From Marisa cornuarietis (Eukaryota > Mollusca > Gastropoda > Architaenioglossa > Ampullariidae): a DNA stretch of 64,000 bases. Position 1 is the first letter of the stretch, and every line of letters starts with the position of its first letter. The stretch is from assembly GCA_004794655.1 (NCBI GenBank), contig SMMW01000130.1, forward strand, positions 744,001 through 808,000, read 5' to 3'. The notes below the pieces were generated by a model. It did not search any database, had not been told where the DNA came from, and worked only from the letters and a program-made list of their open reading frames with translations. Below are positions 45,870-57,120 of this stretch, one piece after another. The position numbers and the translations under genes were made by a program.

Positions 45870-46260
45870 GCGTGCACGCGCATGCGTGAGTTTAATTTCC
45901 TACGCGTTCTGCCGCCGCGAAGGTGAGAAAACGTGGCAGAGGTCAAGCGCGCGGAGGTCTCAAGGCGCAGGCACCGCGGGGGAGAGAGACGAGGCCTTCA
46001 TCTAGACGACATAATGAAGAAGCTTTTCTTGCGAGAACTGAACATCGTGAAGCCGACTCGCACCCGTCACTCGCTGCGACGCCGGCCATCGCTTCTGCGC
46101 ATGCGTGTCCGTCAGCGCATGCGCGGGACACGGACACGAGAGGAGACAACCGCGAGGAAGTTCCTCTGGGGGGAAACTGGAGTCGGAACGAGAGTAGCCT
46201 GCCCTCGAAATGTGACGCTTGCGCCATGAGGCGGTGGCCGCCATTTTGACAGTTGGCAGA
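45870..46260 (-). promoter_or_regulatory. CpG-rich promoter-like region with NRF1- and YY1-like sites
   Basis: Three GCGCATGCG-type palindromes match the NRF1 consensus: CGCGCATGCGTG (45877-45888), TGCGCATGCGTG (46096-46107) and AGCGCATGCGCG (46114-46125). GCCGCCATTTTG (46237-46248) is a YY1-type site reading CAAAATGGCGGC on the minus strand. CpG is dense between 45900 and 46240 and drops on both sides. On the plus strand CGAAG|GTGAGA (45922/45923) would serve as a donor, so a bidirectional promoter is conceivable. Of the promoter-like regions in the window, this one has the most independent motifs. Confidence 0.45.
46002..46244 (-). CDS. Candidate start exon at a YY1-like ATG
   Basis: The minus-strand ATG at 46244-46242 lies inside CAAAATGGCGGCC, with A at -3 and G at +4, i.e. 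a YY1-type motif overlapping the start codon. The frame MAATASWRKRHISRAGYS continues for 80 codons through CpG-rich DNA to TAG. Composition is Arg/Ser/Pro-rich without an obvious domain. No strong donor was seen inside the frame, so the exon end is unknown. Minus frames in GC-rich DNA are often long by chance; the support is start context and promoter motifs, not protein similarity. Confidence 0.25.
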   Translation of the reverse strand: MAATASWRKRHISRAGYSRSDSSFPPEELPRGCLLSCPCPAHALTDTHAQKRWPASQRVTGASRLHDVQFSQEKLLHYVV

Positions 46261-46787
46261 CGATAGCGGAGGCGAGTGAGTGCAGCACGAAATTGCTCTC
46301 TGGCCGCGTGACGGATGAGCTTGTGGAGGTGGCGGGTGGAGGCAGTGGAAATAATTGGATGATAGCCGAGATGAAATGGAAGGAAGAGGTGACCAATGAA
46401 GAGAAAACGCCGGACAGACGGAGGTGGGGATTTGACACGTTTAGAGAATGTGTCCCGCTGTACCGTCTACCTTAAGTTCATATTACCATAGTCTTCAGCC
46501 TCCTGCTGCTTTTCTTTGTTTTTGGCTGTTCTTTTTTTTTTTTTTTTTGACACGTGCACATCTTACATCTTCTTTGTAACCTCCTCTTCCCCTGCCCCCT
46601 CTCCCCCGACAATGGTAGGAAACAGCTTGCGGTGGGCGGGCGGTCTAATAAAATTATTATTAATGTCTGTGTGCAATTTTTTCAGACCCATTTCTGTCTC
46701 CTAATAATAATTATATATCTGCTGTAATGTTTTTTTTTTCTGTGTGAATGTGTGCCTTAAGGGTTTTGAACCTGTATTCAGAAAATA

Positions 46788-46860
46788 TTTGTTAAGTGCA
46801 TTGAGTCTACTGTACAGAGCAAAAATGCGCTACATAAATCTGCATGATTATTATTATTAA
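46788..46860 (+). mobile_element. SINE 3' tail ending in (ATT)n
   Basis: TTGTTAAGTGCATTGAGTCT, then AATGCGCTACATAAATCTGC, then GATTATTATTATTAA. This is the most complete example here of the GCATTGAG...GCGCTAYATAAAT...(ATT)n tail. The head upstream was not resolved. Confidence 0.65.
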
Positions 46861-47037
46861 CATAGGGGTAAAACGTCTGATCTGTCACCACTGCACTGGC
46901 GTCCCACCCGTGCTTCTCTCTGGCTGTGTCACTCGTTCATATGGCCTTCCGATGGGTGTTTATCCAATGTAGTCCCTTTCACGTTTTCTCTACAGCGCAA
47001 AATCACCACTAAGTGACAGCACTTTCTTTCTTCTCAG

Positions 47038-47196
47038 ATGGTACCAACCACTCAACCACCCCATTCTCGAGTCGAGTCTGTTCCAGTCACAACAGGCTAC
47101 CCTCGCCATCACACCGACCTCCTCGCCCATCGCATAAAAAGTCCAAGAAACAGCTGCAAAGGACATAATTTGTTTTATCTCTTTCCTCTGAGCCAG
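47038..47196 (+). other. Candidate exon after a strong acceptor
   Basis: CTTTCTTTCTTCTCAG ends at 47037 and an ATG follows immediately (MVPTTQPPHSRVESVP). The frame stays open 53 codons to CAG|GTGTCG at 47196/47197, a weak donor, giving a 159-bp, frame-preserving segment. Not recognised; chance is a good explanation. Confidence 0.15.
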
Positions 47197-47387
47197 GTGT
47201 CGGCTGCTATAATACACAGCTATGTCAATATATAACTACAATACATAAATAGCAATCATAAAACGACGTGAAAACGAAATAATCGGCTGAAGCTGTCGCC
47301 TTCTTCGCTGTGCTCCCTCGCCGAGTGCGGCACGACAGTCATTAGGGTGTGCACGCATGCGTGACAGCACCAGTTGACGACAGCCTA

Positions 47388-47395
47388 TGACGTCA
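47388..47395. promoter_or_regulatory. Palindromic CRE (TGACGTCA)
   Basis: A perfect CREB-type octamer about 40 bp from GCACGCATGCGTGAC (near 47351), an NRF1-like palindrome. Function not established. Confidence 0.25.
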
Positions 47396-47836
47396 TTGTC
47401 CGACAGCTAGCCCACACGTGCTGCTGCATGTTATTTAACGCCCTTGCAACAGCCTTTCTTGACCATAAGTTTACAGTCATCAGTCTTATTAAGCAAAGAC
47501 AGCAATCGCCATAAACTATCATTAGGAAGCTCACCCATCAGAATAACCGTTACACTCACGTGTGGAGTTCTCAAGAGCCAGAGCGAGTATTTTTTGTTGT
47601 AATCACGCCACCCTTTGCTATTTTGTCATACCTTTATTACTGCATAAACCAGGACTGCTCAATGTTTTTGTTATTCTGTCACAACGTTATTACTGCAACC
47701 AGGACTGTCCAGTGCAGATGTCATCTGTTGCCACTTAGATTAAACTGAACTTCACCCACAAGCCGGAGTCAAGCTAGAAACAATCTCCATTTACGAAGGA
47801 CTTTAAGCAAGAAAAGCTAACTGACAACGGAAAATA

Positions 47837-48667
47837 CAGTAATCCCTCACTTATCGCGGGTGTTCCGTTCCAGGCCCACCCGCGATAAGTGAATTTCCGC
47901 GAAGTAGGGACGCTATACTGTTTTTAGTAGTTATACATTATTTTAAGTCTTTATAAACCCTCCCAACACTCTTATACATAACCCTTTCTCATTCCCTTAA
48001 TAACTTTTCCCATAAAAATGTTTTAAACTCTTAAATCTAGATACGTAATTTAAAAAAATTAATATGGGTAGTCACCATTGAAAATACACCATACAGCTAG
48101 AATGATAATGATTAATTAGCTTAACAGTACTGATGACGATGGCGATGAAGATGAGATGAATGCCAAGAAGGGCATTAATGCTCTTCTAAAGGCACCACTT
48201 CATCAGGTGGTGCGGTATCTTCGACCGGACATAACTTCTACTACTTCCTCTAAAGGCATAGGCGTAACAAATCTCTTTGTGCGAGTTATGAACGATTGGG
48301 TGGCATGGCAGGGCTTGAATACATTCAGTCTCTAACGAAAGTTTCGCAAATAACGTACACAACACCGCAGATGAAAACTACGCACACGTGACAGTCGGAT
48401 GCTAATGGGAAATGGAAGAGCTGAGAGAGGGGGTAGCTGCGCACAGCGAAAGAAAACAAGATGCGACGGTTACTGAGCCAATCAGCGACTGGGAAACATT
48501 ACTGTACAATACGTACTATGTATGTGCAAAAATACTTTAGACGGAGTACCGTAAAAACACACAAAACAGCGAAAATACCGCGATAAATATTTTACATATA
48601 ATTTTTTGAAAACCCGCGAAGCACTGAAGCCGCGAAACATGAAGCGCGAAGTGGCGAGGGAACACTG
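47837..48667. mobile_element. Non-autonomous Tc1/mariner-type (pogo/Tigger-like) DNA transposon
   Basis: The left end CAGTAATCCCTCACTTATCG and the right end, read inward as CAGTGTTCCCTCGCCACTTC, form terminal inverted repeats. Both are rich in CGCGG-type motifs continuing about 50 bp inward. Each end is flanked by TA (47835-47836 and 48668-48669), the expected target-site duplication. The 831-bp interior has no transposase frame, though GC-richer pieces near 48170-48330 may be remnants. The CAGTNNTCCCTC...CGCGG end is widespread in animal genomes. The left subterminal region also contains an internal hairpin (ACTTATCGCGGGTG against CACCCGCGATAAGT). Confidence 0.85.
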
Positions 48668-48669
48668 TA

Positions 48670-50075
48670 TAGCGTTTCGCAAACCGTTCCTGTTACATCA
48701 CAACCATATACAAGAACTTTTTTTCCGCAAGGGCTGTGTCACTCAGGGTGCTGCCGGTGGTTCAACGTGGCTGGAACGCCTGGAAGTCACCGGCAATCAT
48801 CTTGATCTCCGGATATCTAACTTTGAGGCTGCATCATCCTAAGCAAGAAATGTTTATGGACTTCTCACTGTTTACGCTACTTTTTTAATCAAAAGCATCA
48901 GCTCATTCCACTGCAGACAAAAAAAAAAGAAACAACCGCTTTACAGAAAAGCTTGATGACAAAGAGTTTCGAGAACAACGATGACTTTTTACTGCATGTT
49001 TGGCTGTGTGAGTGTGGATGCGTGCATGTGTTTGTGCGTGCGCCCGCCTGTGTATGTATGTTCGCGTGCGTTCGTGCATGTGTGTGGATGCGTGTGCTGT
49101 GGAAAGAGAGTTTATGCATATTCAGTCTGCACTCGTAAATAATCCAACAGTGAAACGATAGACGATGCAAGACAAGAAATGCGTTGACAGATGAGTGCTC
49201 TTGCTTGCATAAACAATAGGTCATGCGCAGAAGGACTTGATGGTGCACTCTTACGAAACCGCCGACAACGCTTTTCGCCGAAATAACCGTCGACCTGGAG
49301 CAGCTCAGGTGTCAGGCGCAGTCAGCTGTCGCAGTATGACCTCAACGAGCTACCCACAGAAAGGTGTTTCTGATCGTATCTGAAGCGAAGGGGAGGTAAT
49401 TTCTGACGAGAATAAAATCGAGATTCAGTCACGGCTCAGATCACGTTCAGTGACATGCGCCATGGAGTCACAACTATGTGGGAAATTTCCCGCGATACAC
49501 AATGTTCCCCCACACACATCTATCTTTTAGAGTTTCGTCAATAAACCCATTCTGGATGAAGGAGTAGACAAATCAAAACGGCATTATTCCCAATCCTCTT
49601 TCAGTCGGGGCTTGCTTATAGAACCATTCGCGCGTGCACAGCTTGCGCAACAGCTGTTACAAGGGGTCATACAGGGTCAATCTTGGCGGTGCTGCATTTT
49701 GACTGGACGTTTTCCAGAACTAAGCCCCGTTTCCGTAAAACCCACACACTCTTCTTTTGCGACTAATCTGCTAAAGGCTTACAGTTCCTCCCTCTTGACT
49801 GAATTTGAATAACATGGCGATCTCGATTGCACACAAATCCACGGGGATTGCCCTGATGCTTTGCAGCAGGAACATTGGTCTTATAATGCTGCTACACCTG
49901 AAAGCGTACAAACACATGCACACGAACAAACAGCTACAGCTGCAGCTACAGCTACATGACTACACAATTACAGACAGAAGACTGGACTAGGGACAACTAA
50001 ACTAACTCACAGAAAAGACTGAGCAGACTGACAGAATACAAAATAGTCTCGCCTTCCTCCTCCCTCTCCCGAGAG
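48670..50075. other. Non-coding stretch
   Basis: A degenerate TG-rich patch lies at 49003-49095. A minus-strand pyrimidine tract with CTGCAG near 48911-48935 looks like a 3' splice site but no frame follows. No gene recognised. Confidence 0.6.
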
Positions 50076-50098
50076 ATGACGACGACGACGACGACGAC

Positions 50099-50192
<94 letters not shown>
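50076..50192 (+). repeat. (GAC)n/(GAT)n trinucleotide repeat
   Basis: About 8 GAC followed by about 30 GAT triplets. Frames over it give Ser, His or Arg runs on the minus strand and are artefacts. Confidence 0.97.
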
Positions 50193-50193
<1 letters not shown>

Positions 50194-50559
50194 GAAGGAG
50201 GAGGAGGAGGATGATCGCAAAAGAGAAAAGTGACTGATCGATGAATTAACAAGTAGACTGAGGTAAATAAGAAAAGAAAAAGGGAAGTGAAGAACCGTTA
50301 AATGAAGTAAGGAAGGTAAGCCCAGAGTTGTCGCCATACCACACCCAATTAGTGGATTCAGTTGTTTGGTTTGTTTTGTTTAATATGGAACACAAAACTG
50401 CCAGAAAAGAGTTAAGGCTGGTCGTTTAGCGCTGGCTGAATGTTCAATAATTTTTTTTAAAGGTTGTCATGGCTGGGGTTTAGTGTACACCGCACTCCAT
50501 AGCTGAAACTAAGGGCGGAACTTTCAGGCACAGAAAATGGTCGTTGCCCATATAATCTA

Positions 50560-51270
50560 CCTCACACCCGAAACTAAGTGCTGCCTCACACCCGACACTA
50601 AGTGTTGCCTCACACCCGACACTAAGTGTTCCTCACACCCGACACTGAGTGTTGCCTCACACCCGACACTAATTAAGTGTTGCCTCACACCCGACACTAA
50701 ATGTTGCCTCACATCCGACACTAAATGTTGCCTCACACTCGACACTAAATGTTGCCTCACACCCGATACTAAATCTTGCCTCACACACGACACTAAATGT
50801 TGCCTCACACCTGACACTAAATGTTGCCTCACATTGTACACTAAATATTGCCTCACATCCGAGACTTTATGTTGCCTCACACCCGACACTAAATGTTGCC
50901 TCACACCCAACTCTAAATGTTGCCTCACACCCGACACTGAGTGTTGCCTCACACCTGACACTAAATCTTGCCTCACACACGACACTAAATGTTGCCTCAC
51001 ATTGTACACTAAATATTGCTCTCACATCCGAGACTTTATGTTGCCTCACACCCGACACTAAATGTTGCCTCACACCCGACACTAAGTGTTGCCTCACACC
51101 CGATACTAAATGTTGCCTCACACCCGACACTAAATGTTGCCTCACATTGTACAATAAATGTTGCCTCACACCCGACACTAAATGTTGCCTCACACCCGAC
51201 ACTAAATGTTGCCTCACACCCGACACTAAGTGTTGCCTCACACCCGACACTAAGTCTTACCTTACACACG
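50560..51270 (+). repeat. Minisatellite, 24-bp unit, about 30 copies
   Basis: Unit CCTCACACCCGACACTAAAT plus GTTG. A rarer variant pair (CCTCACATTGTACACTAAAT, then CCTCACATCCGAGACTTTAT) occurs at about 50827 and again at about 50997, revealing a ~170-bp higher-order repeat. Frames of the CCLTPDTK type are broken by single-base length changes near 50628 and 51018, so no protein is maintained. Confidence 0.96.
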
Positions 51271-51839
51271 ATGTCACCTCGTTCAACACGGCAATGTACC
51301 CGCGCGGCGCCTCTTGAGACAAGGGGAGAGCACTCTATGTTGATAAGTGGCCACTACATCAAGAGACGGCGGATTAATGAGGGCTTCGCTGTATGGTTTG
51401 TCATGTCCATAAAACATTGCTTTGAAGCCAACTGCAGACATACAGGCAGACAGGCTGACAGTCAAAGGGAGAAAGACAGAAGAAAGCTAAGAGAGACAGA
51501 CATTGGAGGGGGGGGGGAAGAAGATTAAGATGAGATCAGAAAACCCTAACTGAAAGAAAGAGAGGGTGGGGAGAGAATTGGAGATAGAATGAGGTGTTAA
51601 AAGTGGAGTGGAGAGATGGCGACTGAAAGCGGAAAACGAGGGAGGAAAGTAGAAGGCGAGAGGAGAGAAAGAAGAGGGATGAAGGAGGAGGAGGGCTGCA
51701 GGTCCGAGTAATAAAACTTTGTAGCCTGGCTCCCCGAGACTTTATGACCACAGAAAATATTGGATTCCGGTCACACATTTCCTTTCTCATTTCCGATGCC
51801 TACTTTTGAATGCTCTCTTTCCCTCTTTCCGCTGTGTAT

Positions 51840-51945
51840 TTTTTACTGTATTTATCAGGGCTGTGTGTCTGTAAAGGGAATTGAACCATGATCTGGGCCA
51901 TCTTTCTTTTGCAGTGTCTCCACCAGCGATGGATGGAACAGGGGC
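51840..51945 (-). mobile_element. tRNA-derived SINE head
   Basis: The minus strand carries GCTGGTGGAGACACTGC (about 51930-51914, D-arm/A-box-like) and a B box GGTTCAATTCCC at 51887-51876, at about tRNA spacing. A short AT-rich 3' part follows. tRNA identity was not assigned. Confidence 0.5.
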
Positions 51946-52077
51946 ACACAACTACTTGTCGTCTTCGCAGAAATAGTGCAGAACAATATTCTGTTATCGT
52001 ACATCTGACCAGCTTCCTTCGCGCACATTATTGGTTGGACGTAAAATAGAGCGACGACGAAATAACCGAAATGTTTG

Positions 52078-52170
52078 GAGTGAGTGAGTGAGTGAGTGAG
52101 TGAGTGAGTGAGTGAGTGAGTGAGTGAGTGAGTGAGTGAGTGAGTGAGTGAGTGAGTGAGTGAGTGAGTG
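52078..52170 (+). repeat. (GAGT)n microsatellite
   Basis: About 23 perfect tetranucleotides. The minus-strand Thr/His/Ser/Leu frame is an artefact. Confidence 0.97.
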
Positions 52171-52660
52171 TATTATCACTTTAGCTGCCAGTTTTTAGTT
52201 TTAGCTTTTACAAAAGTAGCTGTTTTAAGTTTATGGGTTCATATACCAAGATTTCTTTGTTGTAAGTGTTGCCAGAAAATCTGGACTCCGTGAAAGAGGA
52301 TTTTTCTGAAGCAATCTGACATGTTGTTAAGTCACACGTGACAGTTACTCCCTTGTGGCTTGTGTAGCAAACATGTTTGATTTTGTGGGCTGTCATTACG
52401 GAATTTCCCCCTAACGAGTGTAACCAACGTTGAGCATTTTGAGCAATAATATTGAAGGAATCCACACCAGCTTTCTCTTCGTGGAAACGAAATCCTCAAT
52501 CTGCTACGTGGATTTTTTTTTTTTTTTTTTTTGCTTGCAATGATTACTGTCCAGTATTTTTGAGAATAACTTCAAGTAGAATTTCACTTAGCTGTAGGTA
52601 GGGTTATCCATTAATTGTTTATCCATCAGCTAGATATATTACTCTCTTTCGTTAATTTTT

Positions 52661-52668
52661 TCTCTCTT

Positions 52669-52737
<69 letters not shown>
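52661..52737 (+). repeat. (TC)n(AC)n compound microsatellite
   Basis: TC dinucleotides followed directly by about 26 AC dinucleotides. A T run of about 20 lies 130 bp upstream (52511-52532). Confidence 0.96.
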
Positions 52738-53136
52738 AGTGGATCATTAATTAAAATTTGAGAGTGGTAGGTGTCATGTTACTCGTAGCTGTTGTTTAAC
52801 CATGGCAAGATCATTTCTGGTCCTGAACCATCGTCGACTGAGATAAAAGTACTCCGTTTATCTTTATGTAATGATTTGTTTATTGATATTATTTTCGTAA
52901 AATCTTTATTTTAATTATCCTTTATATATTTTTTGTGCAGCCTCATCCTGTTTTGTAATTAGTATTTTATCATTAGTTTTACTTACAAATTTTAATCTGC
53001 AGGTCGGAACTTCATGATTTTTTTTTATTAGATCTCTAATAGTTATCTTTGGTTTTGCTCTGTTAGTATTATTTTTTACAGTATTGGTAACACAATAGCA
53101 CAGTAAGTGGGATACTGCATGATATAATGCAACTGA

Positions 53137-53183
<47 letters not shown>

Positions 53184-53249
53184 GCATCAGCATCAGCATC
53201 AGCATCATTATCATCATCACAACCACCACCAGCAGCAGCAGCAGCAATA
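53137..53249 (+). repeat. (CAT)n(CAG)n trinucleotide repeat
   Basis: ATC triplets, then CATCAG hexamers, then AGC triplets. Frames over it give Asp or Met runs on the minus strand. Confidence 0.96.
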
Positions 53250-53778
53250 AGGACTACACCATACGTGCCTTGAGTGTTAGAGAGTGTTTGATGTGCCCGG
53301 AATTCAGCTGACACGAGGCTTAAAGCGGCCGACTGTTCAGTTAAATGCAGACCTGTTAATATTGATCATGCGACATGTGTTTCAGACATTAATAATTTCT
53401 TGCAAGCTCTGATTTTACAGTCGTTACGATAAGGTAATCTGAGAGTTTAAACTAGCATCATTTTTCTTTTGCAAGTATTAATTGTTGTCTGGCTAGACTC
53501 ATCCAGAATTAGAGACCAAGGCTTATGTCTTTTATTGTAACTTAGTGTATTGTCCGGAAACGTGTTGGTTTTTTTTTTCGAGAAGAATATACTTACGCTA
53601 ATGGTAAACGGAAAGTTGGTTTGAAAAGTGAAAGAAGCATAAACTCGTGTACATATGAGGAAAGAAAAAAGAACACTATCCAAGAGAACAAGAAGAAATC
53701 AAGAACTGTTCATAGGAGCAATAAAAATTGCTGGGCAATTTTCTAAATATTTTTAAAATCTCGGCGTCGAATACTTAC

Positions 53779-53949
53779 AAATTTGACGACTGAGGAAGCA
53801 ACGACCAAGTCTTCTTGAATTTCCTAAGAAAAAAATATGTAATGACCATCATTAGAAGCGTAATCAGCCTAACCATATACTCTTCGACTGGTGCGCCCTC
53901 TCTACGCGAGAGGATGACAATTACGAAGACGCTCAAAGATTTTGTGAAG
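53779..53949 (-). CDS. Candidate internal coding exon (171 bp)
   Basis: On the minus strand CTCTCCCTTTTCAG ends at 53950 and GTAAGTAT begins at 53778, both strong splice-site matches. Exactly one frame is open across the 171 bp between them: FTKSLSVFVIVILSRREGAP, then VEEYMVRLITLLMMVITYFF, then LRKFKKTWSLLPQSSN. It would enter and leave in the same phase. Two hydrophobic stretches with a basic segment between or after them would suit a membrane protein. Not recognised. The plus strand has its own open frame here (53856-54179) with an Ig-like motif, so at most one is real. Confidence 0.22.
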
Positions 53950-54249
53950 CTGAAAAGGGAGAGCACTCCACCGTAATCTCGTGCACTTTCGCAGCACCAC
54001 TTGACTCCATTAGGAATCCATTACGTCATCACGGAGAATGCTCGCCGGTCGTGTGTCCAAGCGACACTAACGGCACGATTCTCGCTTTTCTCCAACCCTT
54101 TTCTCTCCCTTTCTCTTGCTCCTCTCTGTCTTTCTTTCTTTCTTTCTCTCTCTCCAGGCACCGCTCTAATGAATTCTGATGGCCTGCTACTGAACGGAGC
54201 CTAACTCAAGATATTCTCTTACAGCTGCTTCTCAGATAACAAGGGGAGG

Positions 54250-54266
54250 AGTTTCAGTTTCAGTTT
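54250..54266. promoter_or_regulatory. ISRE-like / (TTTCAG)n motif
   Basis: AGTTTCAGTTTCAGTTT reads GAAACTGAAACT on the minus strand, an exact GAAANNGAAACT IRF-type element. The same hexamer tandem also occurs at the edge of some molluscan SINEs as I remember them, so it may be transposon-derived. Confidence 0.25.
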
Positions 54267-54527
54267 AATTTTCTGGCACATCGTGTTAGCAGGTTAGCTG
54301 GGCGGGACGACTCGGAACGACCTTCATAAAGGCTAGGGGAGGTAACTAGAATGTGCTTGCGAGTTACTGCTCATGTCTTAATGAGCGCCATTGTACCAGA
54401 CCTCCCGCTAAGGTAGATTCAATCAAGCCAAGTTTCTCCAGACACTTTTCTAGTCCCTCTCAGCTTATGTGACTTACTTTCTGCTTCGATCTGCATTTCT
54501 AACTGTTCAGGGTGACATGCACACGTG

Positions 54528-54530
<3 letters not shown>

Positions 54531-54585
<55 letters not shown>
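54531..54585 (+). repeat. (TG)n microsatellite
   Basis: A pure TG run of about 27 dinucleotides. Confidence 0.97.
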
Positions 54586-54589
<4 letters not shown>

Positions 54590-57068
54590 AAATTGATGGG
54601 CGGGATAACGGAATAGCTAACGAGTTAGATAAATGCTTCTAGTACTGAATACAAATATAGATGTCCTGTCGCAACTGTATTTTAAAAGTCGCATTTATTT
54701 AAAATATTCATTACCAGCATCTTCATATTTATGATCCGCAAAGCTCGCATTTGTTTCTTTGTGCGGACAGCATCACCAAGATCTGGCGCAGCGGCCTCAG
54801 CAAACACTGCAGTACAACCCACCTTTACTCCAACACGACAGACAAACAGAACCTTGACTCAGCCCAGTCCACCATACTGTTCACAGTACTGGAACTCTAA
54901 TGCATATATCACAATATTAGAACTACAGTGAATAACAGTTCACGACTGTTCACAGTACGAGCTACATTAAATGACCAGAGCTTCGTCCCGACAATGATGA
55001 GATACATTTTGTCTATTAAAAAAACAAGCTGCAAGTCCTGAGCATCAGCTCTTTTTTTTTGGCATTCGTTAAATTTAACTTTTTTTTATCATTTTTAAAA
55101 CTTTAAGCCTCGCTTTTATCAATAGTATAGAATGTGTCCAGGGGCTTTAATGTGTAGGCTGTGTATTAAAGACATGTGGCTTGGTTTTAATTTTGAAACT
55201 GCAAGCTAGCTGGGTTTTTTGTTTTTTGTTGTTTTTGTTTGTTTCTTTTTTGGTTGTTGTTTTCTTTGTTTTGTTTTGTTGTTTTTTGTTTTTGTTTTTT
55301 TCTTTTGGTTTTGTTTGATTTTTAGCGCATCTTAGTGCAGGGACTGCTGCTCGATAAATCAGATGCGAAAAAATAGCTCTACAGTACTGACTGATGTCTT
55401 CTCAACGTCTTGTGCTCTTAAATAAATCAAGGATCCAAAGCATCTGAGGACATGTTTAAAATAAAATCAGAACTGATTGGTGATTTGTTTGTTTGCTTGT
55501 TTGTTTGTTTGTTTTTGTTTAGTACAATGTCAGGACTAAGTTGTCAAGAGTTTTAAGACCAAGACTACAAGTGTAAAATGACTGGGTGAGCTGAGTGTGT
55601 TTCCCAAAACCTGACTGAATAGTCCCTGCCTTTATGTTTCTCTCTCACCCACCCCTCCGTTTCTGTGTCACATATTTACAACTTAGTGTCTTGAAAACAA
55701 TCTTGAGTGACTTGAAAACAGTTTTGCACTCTTGCACACGTAACTGTTTCTGCGCACAAGGAAATCCTTATGTAATCCGACACAGTGAACGTCTCAATCA
55801 AGTTAATGACTGGTGGCAGATGAATAGTCAAAGTTAGAAATGAATTCCGTGAAGACGAGAAAAATAACCAGCACATACTATGTAACAGACCAGAAACCAA
55901 AAAAAAAAAATGTGCTCCAGGAAACTGGAGTTGTGGTTTAGTGCACATAACCCTGACGGAACGGCCAGAGGCTTACAAACCGTTACACTGCGAGCAGAAG
56001 TCAAAACTCTACCCTCCCGGGACAACTCTGCACCCCCTCCTTCCTACCAACCCCCTCCCCAATCCCAAACCAAACTTTCTGTCAGTTTGGACAAGTCCAC
56101 CCCCGCGTTGCAGATGGCTCAGAGCCGAGCTCGTCAGATACTTCAACCACTGCTGACTGTCAAAAAGAATCGAAGAAGAATGTTCTAGTGATGAAACGGA
56201 AAATGCCGGGAAAGCAGTTGTGTGGCAACGAGCTTCAAGCCGCGGTGCTGAAGAGTAGTCTGTCCTTTTCTCCCCCTGTAATCAGTTATAATTACCTTCA
56301 TCGGTGATTAATTTCACAACTGCTTCAAATTACTTGCTTTTATTTCTGCTCCGAAAAAGCACACCCTAATTCGCGTGATTATAATCTCGTTTTTATCTCA
56401 TCAAGTTATCACAAGGGTGTTTAAAAATGTGTTATTACACACGCGGGGCACCACAGTGATGTTGTCGCCGCTTCACTTCTGGATGAACGCAGTTTTACAG
56501 TCTGTTGGTTCTCCCTAGCAACCCAGATGATGGTTTCTGCTTGTGTACTGGTCTACGCAGTCCATGCTCAGGTCCCTAGGCTTCCTGTAGGAATTGGTTC
56601 ACAGACGTGAACAACGTGTAGTTGTATTTTAGTTGCCGTATAGTGGTACGATTTTCGCTTAACTGTGAAAGAAATTATGAATGAATGAAGGGCAGTGTGC
56701 CAATGTTTCCAGGATTTTTTTTCCTTCCCTTTGTGGGACTTTGCGGGTCAACATCAAGATTTCTGCAACTCTATCTAAATTTATCTAAACTCTGCATAAA
56801 CTTTATTTATTTATTTTTACGTTTTTTGTTTGTTTTTGTTTTTGTTTTTTTTTGTTTTTTTTTTTTGATTAGCATCGTATACTCATCATGCTATAAGCAT
56901 CACATTACCTTGGTCAGATTTTTAAGAAATTGAGAGCTAAATAATTGGAACTGATTCACGGGACTCAGATGTGTTTAAAACTCCATGGGCAACTGACACG
57001 TGACTTTAGTTTATCAGACTATGTTACACGTTTTATTTTCATGGAGGCTGCTAAGGTTAAGAAGGTTT
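54586..57068. other. Non-coding stretch with T/G-rich block
   Basis: A T/G-rich low-complexity block (GTTTTTTG-type) lies at 55205-55320, a (TTTG)n at 55485-55520 and another T-rich block at 56805-56870. A TAATTA-type AT-rich patch lies at 56278-56400. No gene recognised. Confidence 0.6.
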
Positions 57069-57120
57069 TGTAAAGCATTGTGAGCCTGATTTCAGAGCTA
57101 TACAAGTTTTCTAATTATTA
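57069..57120 (+). mobile_element. SINE 3' tail
   Basis: TTGTAAAGCATTGTGAGCCT, then GCTATACAAGTTTTCTAATT and ATTAATA. Same tail family as 16254, 25701 and 46788, more decayed at the ATT end. Confidence 0.5.

Noticed and set aside
50537..51528. CCLTPDTK-repeat frames
   Set aside because: A 24-bp minisatellite with frame-breaking length changes near 50628 and 51018.
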